64,000 nucleotides of DNA, taken from contig JAVMKO010000010.1 in the NCBI GenBank assembly GCA_032164245.1, forward strand, positions 42,802,848-42,866,847, given 5' to 3'. Of this stretch, positions 1 to 12,500 are shown piece by piece. Position 1 is the first letter of the stretch. The number at the start of each line of letters is the position of its first letter. Source of the DNA: Sternotherus odoratus (taxonomy: Eukaryota; Chordata; Testudines; Kinosternidae). The position numbers and the translations under genes are program-made. Under the pieces are notes generated by a model. It was not told where the DNA came from and searched no databases. It worked only from the letters and a program-made list of their open reading frames with translations.

Positions 1-1170
1 GTGGTAACAGATTAAGTCGTCTTATTTTTTACTGTCAGACCTACTGATACAAGAAGCCCAGAGACCAATGCCATTAGCTGACCCAGGGTATATATCAGAA
101 CTAGGATAGCATGGAGCACTGGGAAAAGTCATAATAATCCAAAACATTGGGAACGTTTTTATTACCAAACTGGGCAACTTTTAGCCAGCCTGACAGAGCT
201 CCAGTGCAGGGCGATAATGAATGTCAGATAGAAATGCAGCAGCTAGCGGAAACCAACTGTAGGATGGATCAGAGGAGATTTTGCTGTCATATTGGAAAAC
301 AAAATGGTGCTGTCTTGCACCACATGTGCTGAAGTCATCAGGGTGATATTTCTAGATGGCTCAGGCTTGCCTCCTTTATGTACACTTGACACCTGAACCG
401 TGCCCTCTGAAGTCTCTGAAAGAGCTCCCAGTGACTTTAGAGGCACTTTATGTGCCCATGGAGCTCACAGTGAAAAAACTAGGTTCCTGAAGCAGGGAGA
501 AATTGTAAATGGCATGAAATCTCACTGATAATCATGGGCATACCAGTAAAGCAATACCTTAGACAAACAGGGAGGGGCAATCGGAGAAGAATGTACAGCA
601 AGGGAGTAGTTCAAATCTCCAGGGAAGTAAGCTCCTGAGTCCACACCTCTCTGTATTTCTGAGACATCATAGGCTACTTAGGTAAGGGGCCAGAAGGAAG
701 TAATGGATATTGCAAAATCCAAGTGGGAGTGAATGATTTATCTGCATGATTGAAGAGGAGAATATGAGAAACTCCTATAGCATGCCCATCCAGGACAGGT
801 GATGTGGTCCAATGTACTTTGAGCATGAGAGTGTCCATCTGCTATTGACACTGGGCAGATAGAACACTTCTTGAGTCCACCTGTGCACCTGGGAACTGAG
901 CCAAAGCCATTGTCATCTCACATTTGCTAAGAAAGCAGACTGCAGAGAGCACTAGAGGGCATGTGATCTTCCAGCTGAACCATCTCCACTTGAGAACAGA
1001 CTTCAGAATAATAATGTATAAAAAGGTTCTGAGTTTATGCCTCACAGTCATCCGACCCTTAGATCAAATATTAGAAGGGGAGACATATTCCAACCGTCAC
1101 CCTCTCTTCCCTCTTTCCCAGCAACAATGAGCAACTGAAACTGGGCCCACCCTTGAAAGTTCGACTAGAC

Positions 1171-1817
1171 CAGTGGTTGCCAACCTTTTAGAGCTCACGG
1201 ACCACTAAAGTCCCCCCCCCCCCTCGAGTGGCACGGCACCGCAGCCCCCCCCCCCCGCTCCAGCTGGGGGGGGCTGCGATGCCGTGCTGCTCGAGCGGGA
1301 GGGGGGAAGGGGCGCAGGAGCGGCCGCGGTAGCTGGAGGCTCGCTCTCTCTCTCGGCGGGGGGGGGGGGGCTCCCGCCGCTTCCCTCACCCTCCTGCCCC
1401 ATAGGGGCACAGTCTCGCGGCGCCGCGGTGCTGCACCCTGCTCTGGGCAGGTGGGGGGGGCTCCCGCCGCTTCCCTCACCCCCCCGCCCCATAGGGGCAC
1501 ACTCACGGTGCCGCGCCGCTGCACCATGCTCCATGCAGGCGGGGGGGGGCTCCCGCCGCTTGCCTCACCCCCCCTGCCCCATACACTCTCGCGGCGCCGC
1601 GCCGCTGCACCACGGTCCATGCAGGCAGGGGGCGGGAGCTCCCGGCGCTTGCCTCCCCACCCCACAGGGGCACACTCTCGCGGCGCCGCGCCGCAGCATA
1701 CTGCTCCCGCCGCCTGCCTCCCTTCCCCTCCCCCCCCGCCCCAAAATTTCCCCATGGACCACCCAAATTTTCTGACGGACCACCAGTGGTCCGCGGACCA
1801 TTGGTTGGCGACCGCTA
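1171..1817. mobile_element. hAT-type non-autonomous element with GC-rich minisatellite core
   Basis: The ends are CAGTGGTTGCCAACC and GGTTGGCGACCGCTA, imperfect inverted repeats, flanked by the exact 8-bp duplication GACTAGAC (1163-1170 and 1818-1825). Eight-base duplications and CAG...CTG ends are typical of hAT transposons. The interior has about four or five degenerate copies of a roughly 100-bp unit (about 1365-1725) with 'gctcccgccgctt' and 'cgcggcgccgc'. Long open frames here are products of the GC-rich repeat. Confidence 0.85.
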
Positions 1818-2275
1818 GACTAGACAATAGCAATGAGCCACTTTAAGCTCTCGTGTAGTAAGTGCATGATAGACACTTTGCTTGCTGCGTAGCATGCAGA
1901 AAGATGATCACAGGAGTGCTACTAGTTTTGCTCAGTATATTATTAGTGTGAGGAACACTGAGAAAAGGAACCAACAGCAGGGCAGCAGTGAGTTCCTCCC
2001 AATAAGTGGATGAAGAAGAGAAAATAAGTTGCTGATGGAATTCCTCATAAGTTGAACTGGAGTCCCTTCCCATCCAGAAGCTGGATACAATAGAGTGAGG
2101 ACTCCTGTAGCAGAAGCATTACAAGACAAAAGGAAAGATCTAGCCCTCTTTCCCAGCAACCAAAGGGAAGGAACAGAGAAGGGATGATGATGTGCAGTCT
2201 TATCACTGTATTCATCAATATGTGACAATGCTGAGTCACACAATGTTGGAACACCAGCACATCATTGACACTCAT

Positions 2276-2452
2276 AGACTTTTAAGGTCAGAAAGGACCA
2301 TTATGATCATCTAGTCTGACCTCCTGCACAAGGCAGGCCACAATCTCACCCACAGATTTCTGCCTAGATCCCTAAATGGCCCCCTCAAGGACTGAACTCA
2401 CAACCTTGGGTTTAGCAGGCCAATGCTCAAACCACTGAGCTATCTCTCCCTT
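2276..2452 (-). mobile_element. tRNA-headed SINE with CR1-like tail
   Basis: On the minus strand it reads GATAGCTCAGTGGTTTGAGC (A-box type), then GTGAGTTCA (B-box type) and GGGGCCATTTAGGGATC, ending in a CR1-like tail (AGGTCAGACTAGATGATC type). Same family as 35640-35840. Confidence 0.75.
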
Positions 2453-3504
2453 CTCTGTCCCCACCCACACAATGACACAAATGTTGCAACTCAGACAGGA
2501 TGCACATCTTGCAGTTTTTTTGCAGCTCCACTGAATGACAAAACGGTCCTTTACCTATTAAAGGTAAGTTCTACTTAGATAATAATTTACACACCAACAC
2601 AATATGTTCCCAAGACCAGCCCCACCCCCACCCCCCAAAAAAAACCCAAAACAAAAACAGGGGTTAAATTGGAGCAAAGACTGCAGGTATGTTCAAGTTA
2701 CACATTCAAAATATAAGAAATTAGGGGCTTGTCTACATGGCTAGTTAGTACATGGCAAATTGGGGTGTGGTCATAGAGTGCACTAGCCTGCCATGCACTA
2801 ATTAGCCTTATAGAGAAGTCCCTAGTGCCAGAAAAACAAGATGCTGTGTGTCATGCTCGTTCTTAGGTAATTTATACTTGTTATTTAGGGCCTGAGGTTA
2901 GAGAATGGTATGGGAGAAGGTGAATTCCCCAATCTATCATTAGCACACTTGAGAGGGAATTTCAGTGTTACCTACCCTGACTAGCTACTGCCCTCAGAAC
3001 TCACCACCAACATGCTTTCGCCAAACATAGCTGCCTCAGCTTCTCAAGTTTTTTCCACAGTTTAATGATTTCGGAGACCTAACTTTTCCCCCTCCCAGAT
3101 GCCCCACTAGAACAACAGCTTGAGGGCACTTCCTGTTAACTCCGTAATAAAAAAAATGTCCTGGGCGGACAAGCACTCCATTCTCCAGCCTCAGAGAGTT
3201 ATTTACTGTGCTCATGATGTAATTGTTACCTTGTGAGCAGGAAGTGTCCTCCAGAAAACATCTAATCTGTATTCACTAGATACTAAGAGGAGAGCAATGT
3301 TACATGTGATTAGTCTCAACAGGTTTGGTTTGAAGATTTAATTGCTTTTGAGGAGACCTAATTTTTTTGACTTCAGTCAAAGGTTCTCCTCTCTGCATGA
3401 AATCCTCATGCAAAGGCCCTGCCTCTCCACAATTACCACAAGCATGAACTGCTGTTCACTTTCTACGCTAGAGATGAAGTATGAACAATTCCAGGCAGAC
3501 TTAC

Positions 3505-3625
3505 ATCAGCGACTGGGATGAGTGTGTCGGCAAGCTGACCAATCTGATTCTCTCTGTACAGCCAGGACATTAGCAGTATTCCCAGAGCCATGTCAATGAG
3601 GAGAGAAACAAAGATGTTGGCTTTC
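3505..3625 (-). CDS. PIGQ: PIGQ third coding exon
   Basis: The exon is 121 bp. The acceptor AATGCAG|GAAAG at 3626/3625 completes Arg269, followed by KANIFVSLLIDMALGILLMSW, a transmembrane helix, and then IGQLADTLIPVAD, all conserved in PIGQ. The donor GAT|GTAAGT at 3505/3504 is a near-perfect consensus, phase 0. The three exons together give about 309 residues, under half of the vertebrate protein. The following exons, which carry most membrane helices and the Gpi1 core, were not found in 1-3504 and should lie beyond the left edge. Confidence 0.94.
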
Positions 3626-3763
3626 CTGCATTCAGGAGAAAGAACAAAATTAGAGCACAGGAAGAAGGCTGTTTCATGTTTGGATAACAATCACCACCAG
3701 TCTCATTTACACAGTGCTTTTCATTTCTGAAGGCCATCCAGACTCTTTACTGAAGATATACAC

Positions 3764-4067
3764 CACAAGTGGCCAAACTGTGGCTTGCAAGCCTCTTTTA
3801 CCGTTAAAGTGCAAGCCCTCTCTGCCTACTAGAATGCAGAAGGTGGGGAGAGCTCAGGATCTCGGCTTTGCAGTGGGGTGGTTAGGTAGGAGCTTCTGTC
3901 CGGCAAGGAGCAGGGTTTCGAGGCTTCAGCCCTCTGGGATACACCTGCCAGGGCTTGGGGCTTTAGCAGGAATGGGGCTGAAGCCCTGACTCATGTGCTC
4001 CAGCTCTCGAACTTCTGAAGATTGTTGTGCGCAGCTCAGGGGGTCAGTGAGTTTGGCCACCCCCGGT
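3764..4067. mobile_element. hAT-type MITE, GTGGCCAAAC family
   Basis: Ends CACAAGTGGCCAAAC and GTTTGGCCACCCCCGGT are inverted; flanks ATATACAC and ATATACAG agree at 7 of 8 positions. It has no coding capacity. Confidence 0.65.
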
Positions 4068-4094
4068 ATATACAGAATGGGGAGGAGGTGACCA

Positions 4095-4910
4095 GCCCTC
4101 TGTGGAAAAGGAAGTGGTTCAGGATTATTTAGAAAAACTGGACGAGCACAAGTCCATGGGGCCGGATGTCCTGCATCTGAGGGTGCTAAAGGAGTTGGCT
4201 GATGTGATTGCAGAGCCATTGGCCATTATCTTTGAAAACTCATGGCGATCAGGAGAGGTCCCGGATGACTGGAAAAAAAGCTAATGTAGTGCCCATCTTT
4301 AAAAAAAGGGAAGAAGGAAGATCCGGGGAACTACAGGCCAGTCAGCCTCACCTCAGTCCCTGGGAAAATCATGGAGCAGGTCCTCAAGGAATCAATTCTG
4401 AAGCACTTAAAGAAGAGGAAAGTGATCAGGAACAGTCAGCATGGATTCACCAAGGGCAAGTCATGCCTGACTAACCTAATTGCCTTCTATGACGAGATAA
4501 CTGGCTCTGTGGATCAGGGGAGAGTAGTGGATGTGTTATTCCTTGACTTGAGCAAAGTTTTTGATATGGTTTCCCACAGTATTCTTGCCAGCAAGTTAAA
4601 GAAGTATGGGCTGGATGAATGGTCTGTAAAGTGGATAGAAAACTGCTAGATCATAGAGCTCAATGGGTAGTGATCAAGGACTCCATATCTAATTGGCAGC
4701 CATATCAAATAGGTACCCCAAGGATCTTGTTTTGTTTAATATCTTCAGTAATGATCTGGAGGATGGCATGGACTGCACCCTCAGGAAGTTTGCATAGGAC
4801 ACTAAACTAGAAGGAGTGGTAGATACACTGGAGGGTAGGGATAGGATACAGAGGGACCTAGACAAATTAGAGGATTGGGCCTCCAACAAGGAACTGCAGA
4901 ACTAGAATTA
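4095..4910 (+). pseudogene. CR1 LINE reverse-transcriptase relic
   Basis: The fragment comes from the RT domain of a CR1-type non-LTR retrotransposon. KSMGPDVLHLRVLKELADVI, then [20 protein letters not shown] and [11 protein letters not shown] are RT signatures. The reading frame changes between about 4284 and 4371, a stop falls at about 4647-4649, and the rest continues in another frame, so it is dead. It is truncated at both ends. Confidence 0.88.
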
Positions 4911-5221
4911 ATTTGCAAACTGGACACCATTAAATTAGGCTTGAATAAAGACTGGGAGTGGCTGGGTCATTACACAAACTGAAAACTATTTCTCCATGCT
5001 AAGTTTTCCCCTACTGTTACTCACACCTTCTTGTCAACTGTTTGAAATGGGCCATGCTGATTATCACTACAAAAGTTTTCTTCTCCTGCTGATAATAGCC
5101 CACCTTAAATTCATTAGTCTCAGAGTTGGTATGACAACCCCAATCTTTTCATGTTCTCTGTATATTTATCTATCTATCTTCCTACTGTAACTTCCACTCC
5201 ATGCATCTGATGGAAGTGGGT

Positions 5222-5278
5222 TTTAGCTTATGCCCAAATAAATTTGCTAGTCTCTGCGGTGCCACAAGTACTCCTCGC
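5222..5278 (-). mobile_element. Turtle-type SINE middle/tail fragment
   Basis: The minus strand carries AGTACTTGTGGCACC, GAGACTAGCAAATTTATTTG and GGCATAAGC, typical of the SINE body. Confidence 0.65.
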
Positions 5279-5625
5279 AGGGGTCTGGAGACCCCAGAGA
5301 GGCCATGAACAGGTTTCAGGGGGCCTCCAAGCATGGCCAGCATTAGACACACTGGGGCCCAGGGTAGAAAGCCGAAACCTCACTGCATGGGGCTGAAGCC
5401 CAGGGCCCTGAGCCCTACCATTCGGGGCTGAAGCCTGAGCAATGTAGCTTTGCTGTGGCATGGGGCCCCCAGGCAACTGCCCACCTTGCTACCCCTGAAC
5501 GCTGGGCCTGGCTTTTGTATACCGAAAACCAATTATTGTGGCACAGGTGGCCCATGTTGTTTTTATAGCATGTTGGGCAGGGTTAAGGGGCTCAGAAAGA
5601 AAAAGGTTGAGAACCTATGCTCTAT
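5240..5625 (-). mobile_element. Non-autonomous DNA element, shared with 39.3 kb
   Basis: On the plus strand its right end reads GAAAAAGGTTGAGAACC. The segment with 'gcctggcttttgtata' and 'tgttttatagca'-like parts corresponds, in reverse complement, to 39300-39480. A hAT origin is suggested by the TTGAGAACC terminus. Confidence 0.5.
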
Positions 5626-6098
5626 AGAACTGCAGAGGAAGATTTACCTATGTAGCTCTGTCCGGTTTCCCAGGCTAGCTTCAGTGACACTAAGTTTCTG
5701 TATGGAAATTTAAATGTCTCTTAGCACAGCAGAGATATTCTGGAGGCATAAGTTTGTGTGTGCAGGGAGGAGAGGAGAGGGATTATACGAGGAAGAGACT
5801 GATGGGATAGTAAATGTCTCATTCACACTGCAACTCCACCAAAAAGTAAAGCCACCCCCACAGATTCCTGTAAAATCATATTGCTGCTATAAACAAGATG
5901 CCTCTCCAACAAAAAACAAGCTGATCATTCAGTGCAGGAAAACAAGTTGGTGGCAGCTATTTGATAATACCAGAGCAGGAGGAGGCTGAATTTCTTTAAA
6001 GCTAGAGAAGAAGTTGGTTGGTACACTGATGATGAAGGCTCCAGCTGGTGACAGGGGTCAAGGACTCAGTATGCGGACAATGCACACACAGAGCATAC

Positions 6099-6230
6099 CT
6101 CATTAGTTGGGCCTGGTTCTGAGCCTTCCTGTTGCTGCTGATGATCTGGAGGTGCTCCAGTCGGTGCCCCAACTGTTCACAAGTTGAGAGTTTACTCCAG
6201 ATGAAAGACAAAGGCCAAAGCTTCAGCACT
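6099..6230 (-). CDS. PIGQ: PIGQ second coding exon
   Basis: This 132-bp exon continues PIGQ with residues 225-268 and two bases of 269. The acceptor TTTCTGCAG|AG at 6231/6230 and donor GAG|GTATGC at 6099/6098 are both phase 2, so the joint with the preceding exon keeps frame and gives [12 protein letters not shown], like the vertebrate family. The peptide [17 protein letters not shown] followed by [12 protein letters not shown] is a conserved cytosolic stretch of PIGQ. The intron upstream is about 7.5 kb. Confidence 0.95.
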
Positions 6231-9114
6231 CTGCAGAAACACAAGGGGAATCCTCTCTGATACTTTTGCCAGCAAAACAGGTGATGTGACAGGTCTACAA
6301 ATTCCACGCCAAACACTTACTTCAGGTGAATTGAAGATTGTGCACACATAAGTGGTTTGGGTGCAGAATAATTTTTTTTTTTAAATTAGAGATTTGAAAA
6401 CCTTCAACCATTAGAAAACTAAGCAATGTCCTTCCAAAACAAGATACCCATATTACCTTAACTTTGCCCTCATAAAGATGGCAGTCTACCAGCTTCCCTG
6501 GTGTCAAATTCATTCTCCAGAGAGGGCTGAATTCCATTTTTTAATTATGGCCGGTGGGTCAGGGTGTATGTGTAGGACTGTATGCGTCCCTCAATCCACA
6601 GCAGATTTCCCACTAATGGGAGATTTGCATAGTGAGCAACGGTACAATATGGCCTTTTTGCATTAACTACATTTTTAGGCTGGAATTATTCACACACAAC
6701 CCTTATTGAACTTCACTGAAAATTGGGCGCCTTTGAAAATCTGAGCCTTAGTTATCATGACTGTCTATTAAAGTATCTGCTTGTAGCATGGCTAAGCAGG
6801 AAAAATGATCAAGTTGGGGTCAGTTCTTTACTGAAGTCAATAGAAGTTGCACCCATTTCCATCGGAGCTCAGTTTCACTATGGAAGTATTGGGGAGGCTG
6901 CAGCATACATTATATTAAGGGTAAGTGAGCTTCTTTCTCTACGCCCACCTATTAGATGCCTTTTCAAGGACATCACTCATGCCTTCCAATTCCCTGGTAT
7001 GTTCATGCAAGCTTCACTCAGCCTGCAACCCCACTGAACACAGAATCAGTGCAAGTTACCCTACTTCACTCTTGAATTTACATCAGAATCTGGATTTCCA
7101 TGGGGCTTCCACCTGCTTTCTCCAAGGTACAGTTGGCAGAATTTAGCCTGGGATCTAGCAGCAGGAGCACGTGTTTAAAAGTGGACAGTATAAACATCCC
7201 AACTGGACCTTGTGCCGCAATTCATATATAATTCTCTCCAACCATGTAATCCAACCCACAAACAATAATTGGGTGGCTGGCTGAGAACTTCGCAGGATTC
7301 AGTGAGGGGGCACCTTTGGGCCTCTTCAGTTGCACTTCACAGTGGATTTGTCAGTTTAAAATCCAGAGCCCTGAAAGGCTTCCCCCACCCACTCCTGAAT
7401 TCAGATGCTAGAGACATGGTCTTTGAATCCCATTCAGTGTACTCTGAATCATTCCCCTCCATTCAGGGCCTCTGAATAATTCTGCTCTTCAGTACAGTCA
7501 TCCACCTCAAAGCCAAATTAATGCACTGCTGTTCAACTGGCCTGTCAGGGTGTAACATCCAAAGTGAGAGAGGAAAGAACAGGTGGAGGAGGGGAAGCAC
7601 TGTAGGTTATTACACTGGCCACTGATCTTGCAGACCTGGCTTCACAGATGTAATGAGTCACAAGTGAGATGAGTCTTCTTTTCTGATCATGTTCCAACCC
7701 AATGGTTTGACAAATTATGGCCTGCAAAACATTTGCTGGGGCAAAGAATCCTGCTACAAATGCAGGACAAAAGGGAGAAATCTTCTTCCCCTTCACAATG
7801 AGGTTGTCCACAGAAGGCCAGAATTGACGAACCCACTGTTCCAGTCAACATCCGCAAGCTCCTCCCAGGAGGTAACTGATTTGGGGGTTGGAACTCTCCT
7901 TTGCCCCACCCCTTACTTTGAACACTGGTGAGAAATGTGAGAAACAAGTCATTTTGAAACTAGATTGGTTCTCCAATGTCCTTGACAGTTGATATTGACA
8001 TTAGTGTCTTTGACATCTCCATGGACATTATAAGATAATGTCAACTGAACTTTGAGAGATCAGTGTCACATCTAAGCCTGGACCCAATGCAGAAGCAAAG
8101 AGAAGTGATAAGACTACTACTAATATTTGAATGTTTGTCCAAATCACAAAACCACTAGTCTGCAGACACCCTTCAAGGGAAGCCCAGCACTGGAATAACA
8201 GAGGTTGCTTAAAATGCTGTTTTGAGGAAGCCTGCAAAATGCCTGTCTGTACTATACCTGATTCTCTCTCTTTTCTTAGTACTAAACTTCATCAAAACCA
8301 ACCTCCACTCCTCACTCCCAGCCAAAAGAAATGAGAAAGAAAAAGCAGTAATCTTGAAAATATATCTAATCCAGACACACAGAGAAAGAGAGCAATAAAG
8401 TGATTGTAGGATCAGCTATGGAAATTTCCATTTGTAATAATATCCAAGCAGGAAAACCAAAAATACTCCCAGGATTTTATAGGCAAGTTGCCACAAATAC
8501 TCCTGTTTGTTTTTCAGCCTTATAGGATGCAGACTGGTTTCTTATAAATGTAACAGAAAATTCTAATATGGAGCAGAATGACGGGCTTTTATATTGTTAC
8601 ACTATTTAAATGGAAAAGTTCTGAGCAATGAGAATGGATATCGGTGGGTGTTTCCAAATGCAAGTAATTTAATGTACTTTGCACAAAGAGTCTTGATTTT
8701 CCAGTTCAGATAATTTGTTCCAAGACTGTGGATGGATACCACAGATTCTAGATGAAAAGCAACATATTTGAATCTGGACTGCACACAAATGTGAAAGCTC
8801 TATTAACTAGAACCTCTTGGCTGCCTTGTTGCTCTGTGCTACAATTCCAGGAACAAAGCCTCCCTACTGGGTGAGGACACTGAGGGTCAGATGATATCAA
8901 CAGGAAGCCATTAAGAAGTTTATTTTTAAAAAGAGGAACACGTGGAGTCTACTGCCACAATATTAAATTATTCTAATGCTCCTAACAATGCACTAGAGAC
9001 CTTTCAGTGTTAATGGAAGTTCAGCACAAAAGCTCTAAACATTAAGCTGCAATTACCACTGCTAAGCACATGGTGGTGCTGAAGGGACACCTATGTTTCA
9101 GATCAATGTGTAGG

Positions 9115-9345
9115 CGAGTCGCATCTTAGGCGCACTTAACATGCACGAATTAAGCTTTGTGCGGTCAGCAAAAACAGGGGGGAAAAAGAAAAACAACAAT
9201 TTAAAAACTGCATCTGTAGTGCGGGTGATTTTACCCGCCATTCAACTCAATGACTGGTTCACTATACGTGGTTTTCGCTTTACGCGCTAACTGTGGAATG
9301 GAACCCTCGCGTAAGACGAGACTTGCCTGTACCTGCTACAGAATG
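9115..9345. mobile_element. Tc1/mariner-like MITE
   Basis: Inverted ends AGGCGAGTCGCATCTTAGGC and CGCGTAAGACGAGACTTGCC, about 21 bp, with a TA on the right flank. No transposase. Confidence 0.6.
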
Positions 9346-9559
9346 TGTGGGCATTTTGTAAGTTTGAATCACTGTATGCAGCCTGTTGTTGCCAGGGAAA
9401 TCTCAATTATTCCTGAGATTTTTACATGTGCCATCCTACCTGCATGAAACATACAAAAAACCCTCAGTTTGAGTGGATTTCAGTAATCAAATCCTCTAGC
9501 CTGTCAGCACTAACAACCCCATCTAACCCACTAACTGCACAAAAGCTTGGGAAGAAAGA

Positions 9560-10200
9560 GGGCTGGTCTACGGTACGCGATTATATCGGAATTAGCCATG
9601 TTATATCAAATTAAAACTAAATCTGTTCACACAACCAATTCGGTTTTGTCGACTTAAAGAGCTCTTACAACCAGTTTCTGTACTCCACCTCAGCAAGGGG
9701 AGTAGCGCTAAAATCAACATCGCTGTTCTGGATTTGAGGTACCGTGGATGCAATTCAATGGTATTGGCCTCCGGGAGCTATCCCAGAATGCTTCATTGTG
9801 ACCGCTCTGGACAACACTTTCAACTCAGATGCGCTAGCCAAGTAGTCAGGAAAAGCCCCAGGAACTTTTGAATTTCATTTCCTGCAGTCCCAGAATTGCA
9901 AAAGAGCTCCAGCATGAACGGAACAGAAGGTACTGGATCAGATCGCGGTATGGGGAGAAGAATCTGTGAAGGCAGAACTCTGTTAAAAAAAAAAATAATG
10001 GAATGCCAATGGGGACTGGGGGAGCTGTGGGCTAGCTACCCACAGTGCACCACTCAAGGAGTCGATGCTAGCCACGGTACTGTGGACGCACTCTGCTGAC
10101 TTAACACGCTTAGTGGGGACACACACGACCGACTATATAAGAGCTCTTCCAAAAAATCAACTTCTATAAATTCAATATAATTTCGTACTGTAGACACTCA
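9560..10200. mobile_element. Large MITE with TCTAC..GTA termini
   Basis: Left part CTGGTCTACGGTACGCGATT and right part AATTTCGTACTGTAGACAC are roughly inverted. The interior has 'agctatcccagaatgc' and 'gtactgtggacgcactctg', phrases common in turtle DNA elements. The superfamily is uncertain. Confidence 0.5.
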
Positions 10201-11069
10201 GATAAGCCTTGCAGCGTGCCCCAAAAAGCAGCAAACTTGGTCTCTTTTAGCAGAAGGCGAGGAAGCGAATTCCAGAACTGAGGTCCCTTCACTGACATCA
10301 CCCTGCCAGAAGCCCCTTCTCATTAAACCAAAGAACTGCTAGCTCAAGCACCTCAGGTGATCTCATCTAGTATGGTACAAGACTGTAACTAAGGTACCCT
10401 TAAGCTGCAGTATCTAAGGTAGCCAGGACCCAAATCATTTGACCTTTATAGGTCAAAACCAACACCTTCAATAACAGACTCATCACCTCATGGTTTGATT
10501 TTAACAGACGGGAAGGAACTAGCATCCAACATGTAAAGTGCAGACAGAAGCTCCCCAAGCACCTTTCAACCTGAGTGAGGGACACTTGCAGCAGCTCAGG
10601 CAGAGAGGACACCCCATATGTCTTCACCAAATACAATTATAACACCACAGGGATTACCAAAAGGAATTACCCCAGGGACAGTCGTGACTGCCAAAAGTCA
10701 TCGCCATATCCAGCTCCTCTGAAGTCAGATGGTACAAAATCTGAACCACCACCTTCCTCTCTGCAAGGGCTGGAGGGGCTCTTAAGAGGCTTTGTAGAGA
10801 TGGAGAATCACCAGGCTGCAGGTCCTCCCTCCTCTGGCCTGCCCCTGCTCCAAACCCTGGAATGTCCCCAGGGACAGGAGGCAGCACAGACCTGGGGGAG
10901 CCAGTTCTATGCCAGATATAGATGCCCCCCACCCAGGACTAGAAGTATTCCACAGAGGGGGGGAAGAAAAGCCTTACAACTGCCCTATGACCTTTGCACC
11001 AAGTAGGCTGACACAAAGCAGCCTTAAGCAATGAGATGTTCAGTGAGATTAAGTGATATTACTCCGGAG

Positions 11070-12280
11070 GACAATCTGCACACAATATTTTAAATTTCGG
11101 CAAATTTTATTTGTCAAATGTGGAGGCTCCAACATTGTGCTGGAGAACACAGGCCACTGGCTACACAGAGGTGGGAGATCACTGTGCAGCTTTCCTCGGG
11201 GTCATGGACACAGCGGGGAGGCTGCACCCAACCCTGACACCATGCAAGGACCAGGCCTGCCCGAGAATCACCCCAGAGCCCTGCCCCTCTGTGCCAGGTG
11301 TGGACAGGCAGGTTCAGCAAGGCAGGATCCAAGTGTGGAGGAGTTTAATGTGGGGGGCTTCAGGTGTGGGTTGAAAGGGTTCTGTGTGGGGCAATCTGGG
11401 TGCGGGTGGCTTAGTGGGGGATCCAGGTGTAGGGGCGATCTGGATGCACAAGGGCTTATTGGGGGTTTCTGGGTGCAACAGTAATGGGACTCTTCAGGGG
11501 GGCCAGGTGAAGGTAGTTGGAGCTCAGCGGAAGGGGTGTCTGGGGGTGTGTGGGCGAGACAGAGCACAGCAAGGGGTTTTGGGTATGGGCAGCTCAGTGG
11601 TGGGGTCCAGATGCTGCGGAAGTGGGGCTCAGTGGGGTGGGGAATCCAGGTGCAACTGGTTGGGGCTTGGTATGGTGGGGATCCGGATGGCTCGTCAAGG
11701 TGGTCCAGGTGCAGGGGGAGTAGGGCTCATCAGGGAGGTTCTGAGTTTGGGGAGGGATGAGGCTCGGTGGGAAGATCTGGGTGCACAGGGATTGGGCAGA
11801 TGGGGGAGCAGCTCCCTGTACAGAGATCCCTCCCCCTACAGCTGAGCAGTGATGGATGCAGAAAGCATGGGGGGGGGGGGGTAGGGGACTTGGGTGGGAG
11901 AAAGAGTTTGCAGAGCTTCCTACAGCTAGGGGAGAAATTTGGGGGTGGGTCTGACATGGCCACGGATGCCGTGCAGGGGAAGAGGAAGTCCCGTCCTCCC
12001 TAGCCCAGCTCGGACTAGCAGCTGAACCCGACACAGGGTACGAGCCACCAACCAGGTCTTCCCCAGTCCCACCCCCCCGCCACATAGTGATTTACCTCTC
12101 TACTGGCTGCTCCGGCACCTGAAACATGTTGCTGAGGAGGTGGGGGGGGTCACACGATCGCTCTTGTGGTTTCCTTTTGCTTCCCCATCAGAAAGTCATT
12201 TTTCTGCAGGGAAGCAAATAAATCTGCAGAGAACATAAATTCTGCATATGTGTAGTGGCGCAGAATTTACCAAGGAGAAA
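11070..12280. repeat. G-rich degenerate repeat block, possible DNA element
   Basis: Edges are AT-rich ('aatctgcacacaatatttta' left; 'ctgcatatgtgtagtggcgc' right) while 11330-11780 is a G-rich degenerate tandem repeat built on 'ggggatccaggtg'-like phrases. A bounded element is likely but termini were not resolved. Open frames here are repeat products. Confidence 0.4.
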
Positions 12281-12374
12281 TGATATGTAACGGTCATACA
12301 GGAAGTTTGTGGCAGAATCAAGAACTGAACCCAAATCTCTTAAGTTCCAGCCTAATACTTCAAAATACCTTTGC

Positions 12375-12500
12375 TAGGTAGGTGTTCTGCCCATTTTACA
12401 GATAATGAAACTCAGGCAGAGAGACACAAAGTGATTTTTCCAGGGCCACATAGTGAATCATTGGAGAGCTGGAAAAAGAACTTAGAACACACGATTCCCA
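12375..12500 (-). mobile_element. MIR relic
   Basis: 'cccattttacagataatgaa' and 'gccacatagtgaatcattgg'. Confidence 0.65.

Larger units (their letters stand above)
1..3504 (-). other. PIGQ: PIGQ intron downstream of third coding exon (continues off edge)
   Basis: No later PIGQ exon was found by eye on the minus strand. Contents are the hAT-type element at 1171-1817 and a tRNA-headed SINE at 2276-2452. The stretches 1-1160 and 2460-3500 show nothing I can name, apart from a DNA-element-like piece near 2725-2880 ('cttgtctacatggctagtta' type). Confidence 0.6.
3626..6098 (-). other. PIGQ: PIGQ intron between second and third coding exons
   Basis: The intron carries a hAT-type MITE (3764-4067), a plus-strand CR1 LINE relic (about 4095-4910), a SINE tail (5222-5278) and a further DNA element (about 5240-5625). 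Nothing recognisable is seen in 4910-5220 and 5630-6090. Confidence 0.8.

Noticed and set aside
1195..1833. Long minus-strand frame of 212 codons rich in Pro/Ala/Gly
   Set aside because: It lies almost wholly inside the GC-rich core of a hAT element. Other frames there are equally long and the composition follows the tandem repeat.
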